6,464 bases of DNA, from the NCBI GenBank assembly GCA_029881015.1, contig JAOUNK010000196.1, positions 1-6,464 on the forward strand. The letters are read 5' to 3'. The notes beneath the pieces were generated by a model. It had not been told where the DNA came from, did not search any database, and saw nothing but the letters and a program-made list of their open reading frames with translations. Positions 5,699 to 6,464 of this stretch are shown here, piece by piece; the first letter of the stretch is position 1, and each line of letters begins with the position of its first letter. The translations under genes and the position numbers were made by a program. Origin of the DNA: Gammaproteobacteria bacterium (GTDB taxonomy: Bacteria > Pseudomonadota > Gammaproteobacteria > Steroidobacterales > Woeseiaceae).

Positions 5699-6464
5699 AC
5701 TCTTTTTCCCGGCGACCTTTTTCTTCGTGGCTTTCTTGCCCGCGGTCTTCTTCTTCGTCTTCTTTTTGGCCTTTTTCTTTGTCGCTTTCTTCTTGCTCAC
5801 GGCCTTGGTGGCTGCCTTCTTCGCGGTCTTCTTCTTGCCTCTACTGCCACGTACCGGCGCTGCGGCCAGCAACTCCATGCATTCCTCGAGGCTCAGCGAC
5901 TTTGGCTCACGATCCTTCGGGACGCGTGCGTTCTTTTGCTTGTCGGTTATGTACGGTCCGTAGCGGCCGTTCAGTACCTGGATACCCTGCTCCTCGAAAT
6001 CCAGAATGATGCGATTCGCATCGGCGATCTTCTTTTCTTCAATAAGCTCGAGCGCGCGCGGCAACTCGATCGTGTACGGGTCGTCGTCTTTTATCGAGAC
6101 GTACTTGTCGCCGTAGCGCACATAGGGACCAAAACGACCGACGCTAGCCGATACCGGCAGGCCATCCGGGGTTTCACCGAGTTTGCGCGGCAGCTTGAAC
6201 AACTCCAGTGCCGTCGCGAGGTCGATCTCGTTCATCTTCTGCCCGGGACGCAGGCCGGCGAACTTCGGTTTCTCCTCGTCGTCTTTCGTGCCGATCTGTA
6301 CGAAGGGTCCGAAGCGACCCATGCGCACGGTGACGGGCTTACCGCTTTTCGGGTCGGTGCCGAGGTCGCGTGCCTGCGCGACCTGCTCGCGAGTAACCGA
6401 CTCTTCCTTTTCCTCACAGAGCTTGACGAACGGCCGCCAGAAATCGTCGAGCAGGGGCACCCAC
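5696..6464 (-). CDS. topA: DNA topoisomerase I, C-terminal part (5' end beyond window)
   Basis: Type IA topoisomerase that relaxes negative supercoils. About 255 C-terminal residues are visible; the Toprim and catalytic Tyr regions lie outside the window. The first visible residues, WVPLLDDFWRPF, match the end of the type IA core. Three Topo_C-type repeats follow, marked by MGRFGPFVQIG (47-57), VGRFGPYVRYG (107-117) and NGRYGPYITD (164-173), numbered from the Val codon at 6460. The last 46 residues (209-254) contain about 25 lysines with Ala, Thr and Gly between them, a DNA-binding tail. E. coli TopA instead ends in zinc-ribbon domains; this repeat-plus-Lys-tail form is known from mycobacteria and several proteobacteria. 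GTG at 6460 is an internal valine codon and not a start. The gene ends with TAG, 12 bases before tsaC. Confidence 0.95.
   Translation of the reverse strand, partial: WVPLLDDFWRPFVKLCEEKEESVTREQVAQARDLGTDPKSGKPVTVRMGRFGPFVQIGTKDDEEKPKFAGLRPGQKMNEIDLATALELFKLPRKLGETPDGLPVSASVGRFGPYVRYGDKYVSIKDDDPYTIELPRALELIEEKKIADANRIILDFEEQGIQVLNGRYGPYITDKQKNARVPKDREPKSLSLEECMELLAAAPVRGSRGKKKTAKKAATKAVSKKKATKKKAKKKTKKKTAGKKATKKKVAGKKS

Noticed and set aside
5700..5840. Low-complexity tract as a repeat array or regulatory element
   Set aside because: It is fully explained as the in-frame lysine-rich tail of TopA.
1..6464. tRNA, CRISPR, insertion sequence, phage or toxin-antitoxin elements
   Set aside because: Almost all bases are within six recognisable minus-strand genes, and no repeats, inverted ends or matching motifs were seen.

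Overview
The window is GC-rich bacterial DNA in which every supported gene lies on the minus strand, so the biological reading order runs from the right edge to the left. The order is topA (3' part only), tsaC, hemF, a secreted protein with a TonB-C-like domain, an AhpD-like peroxidase-family protein, and a large secreted subtilase whose 3' end is cut by the left edge. Coding density is very high: the only gaps between genes are about 12, 80 and 4 bases. The core genes suggest a gammaproteobacterium. The topA-tsaC-hemF order resembles the dprA/smg/topA(yrdD)/tsaC/hemF/aroE neighbourhood of that class, and TopA has the C-terminal repeats and lysine-rich tail seen in some non-enteric lineages. 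A marine or soil lineage near Xanthomonadales/Woeseiales/Chromatiales would fit, but that placement is inference from gene style and is not proven here.

Right part (about 4221-6464): a housekeeping block. The end of DNA topoisomerase I is followed after 12 bases by threonylcarbamoyl-AMP synthase (tsaC, tRNA t6A modification). tsaC overlaps aerobic coproporphyrinogen III oxidase (hemF, haem synthesis) by 4 bases (ATGA), which suggests translational coupling. The ribosome binding site of tsaC overlaps the topA stop codon.

Left part (about 1-4140): an accessory, envelope-directed block that begins after an 80-base spacer. It holds a signal-peptide protein with a TonB-C-like fold, a helical middle and a cysteine-containing C-terminal part. 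Next is a cytosolic-looking AhpD-family protein with the complete E-x11-CxxCxxxH motif, whose start codon lies 38 bases inside the preceding gene. Last, 4 bases after its stop codon, comes a secreted S8 protease with the domain plan of plant cucumisin-like subtilases (I9 prodomain, S8 with PA insertion, Fn3-like domain). This protease is the largest gene in the window. It reads open for 821 codons from its start to the left edge with catalytic Asp, His, Asn and Ser all present.

The tight packing suggests one transcription unit for the three accessory genes, possibly continuing from hemF, because no terminator or convincing promoter is visible between them. No RNA gene, mobile element, CRISPR array or phage gene was seen. 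No clearly new biological system stands out. The most unusual items are the TonB-C-like secreted protein and its packing with a redox enzyme and a plant-type subtilase.
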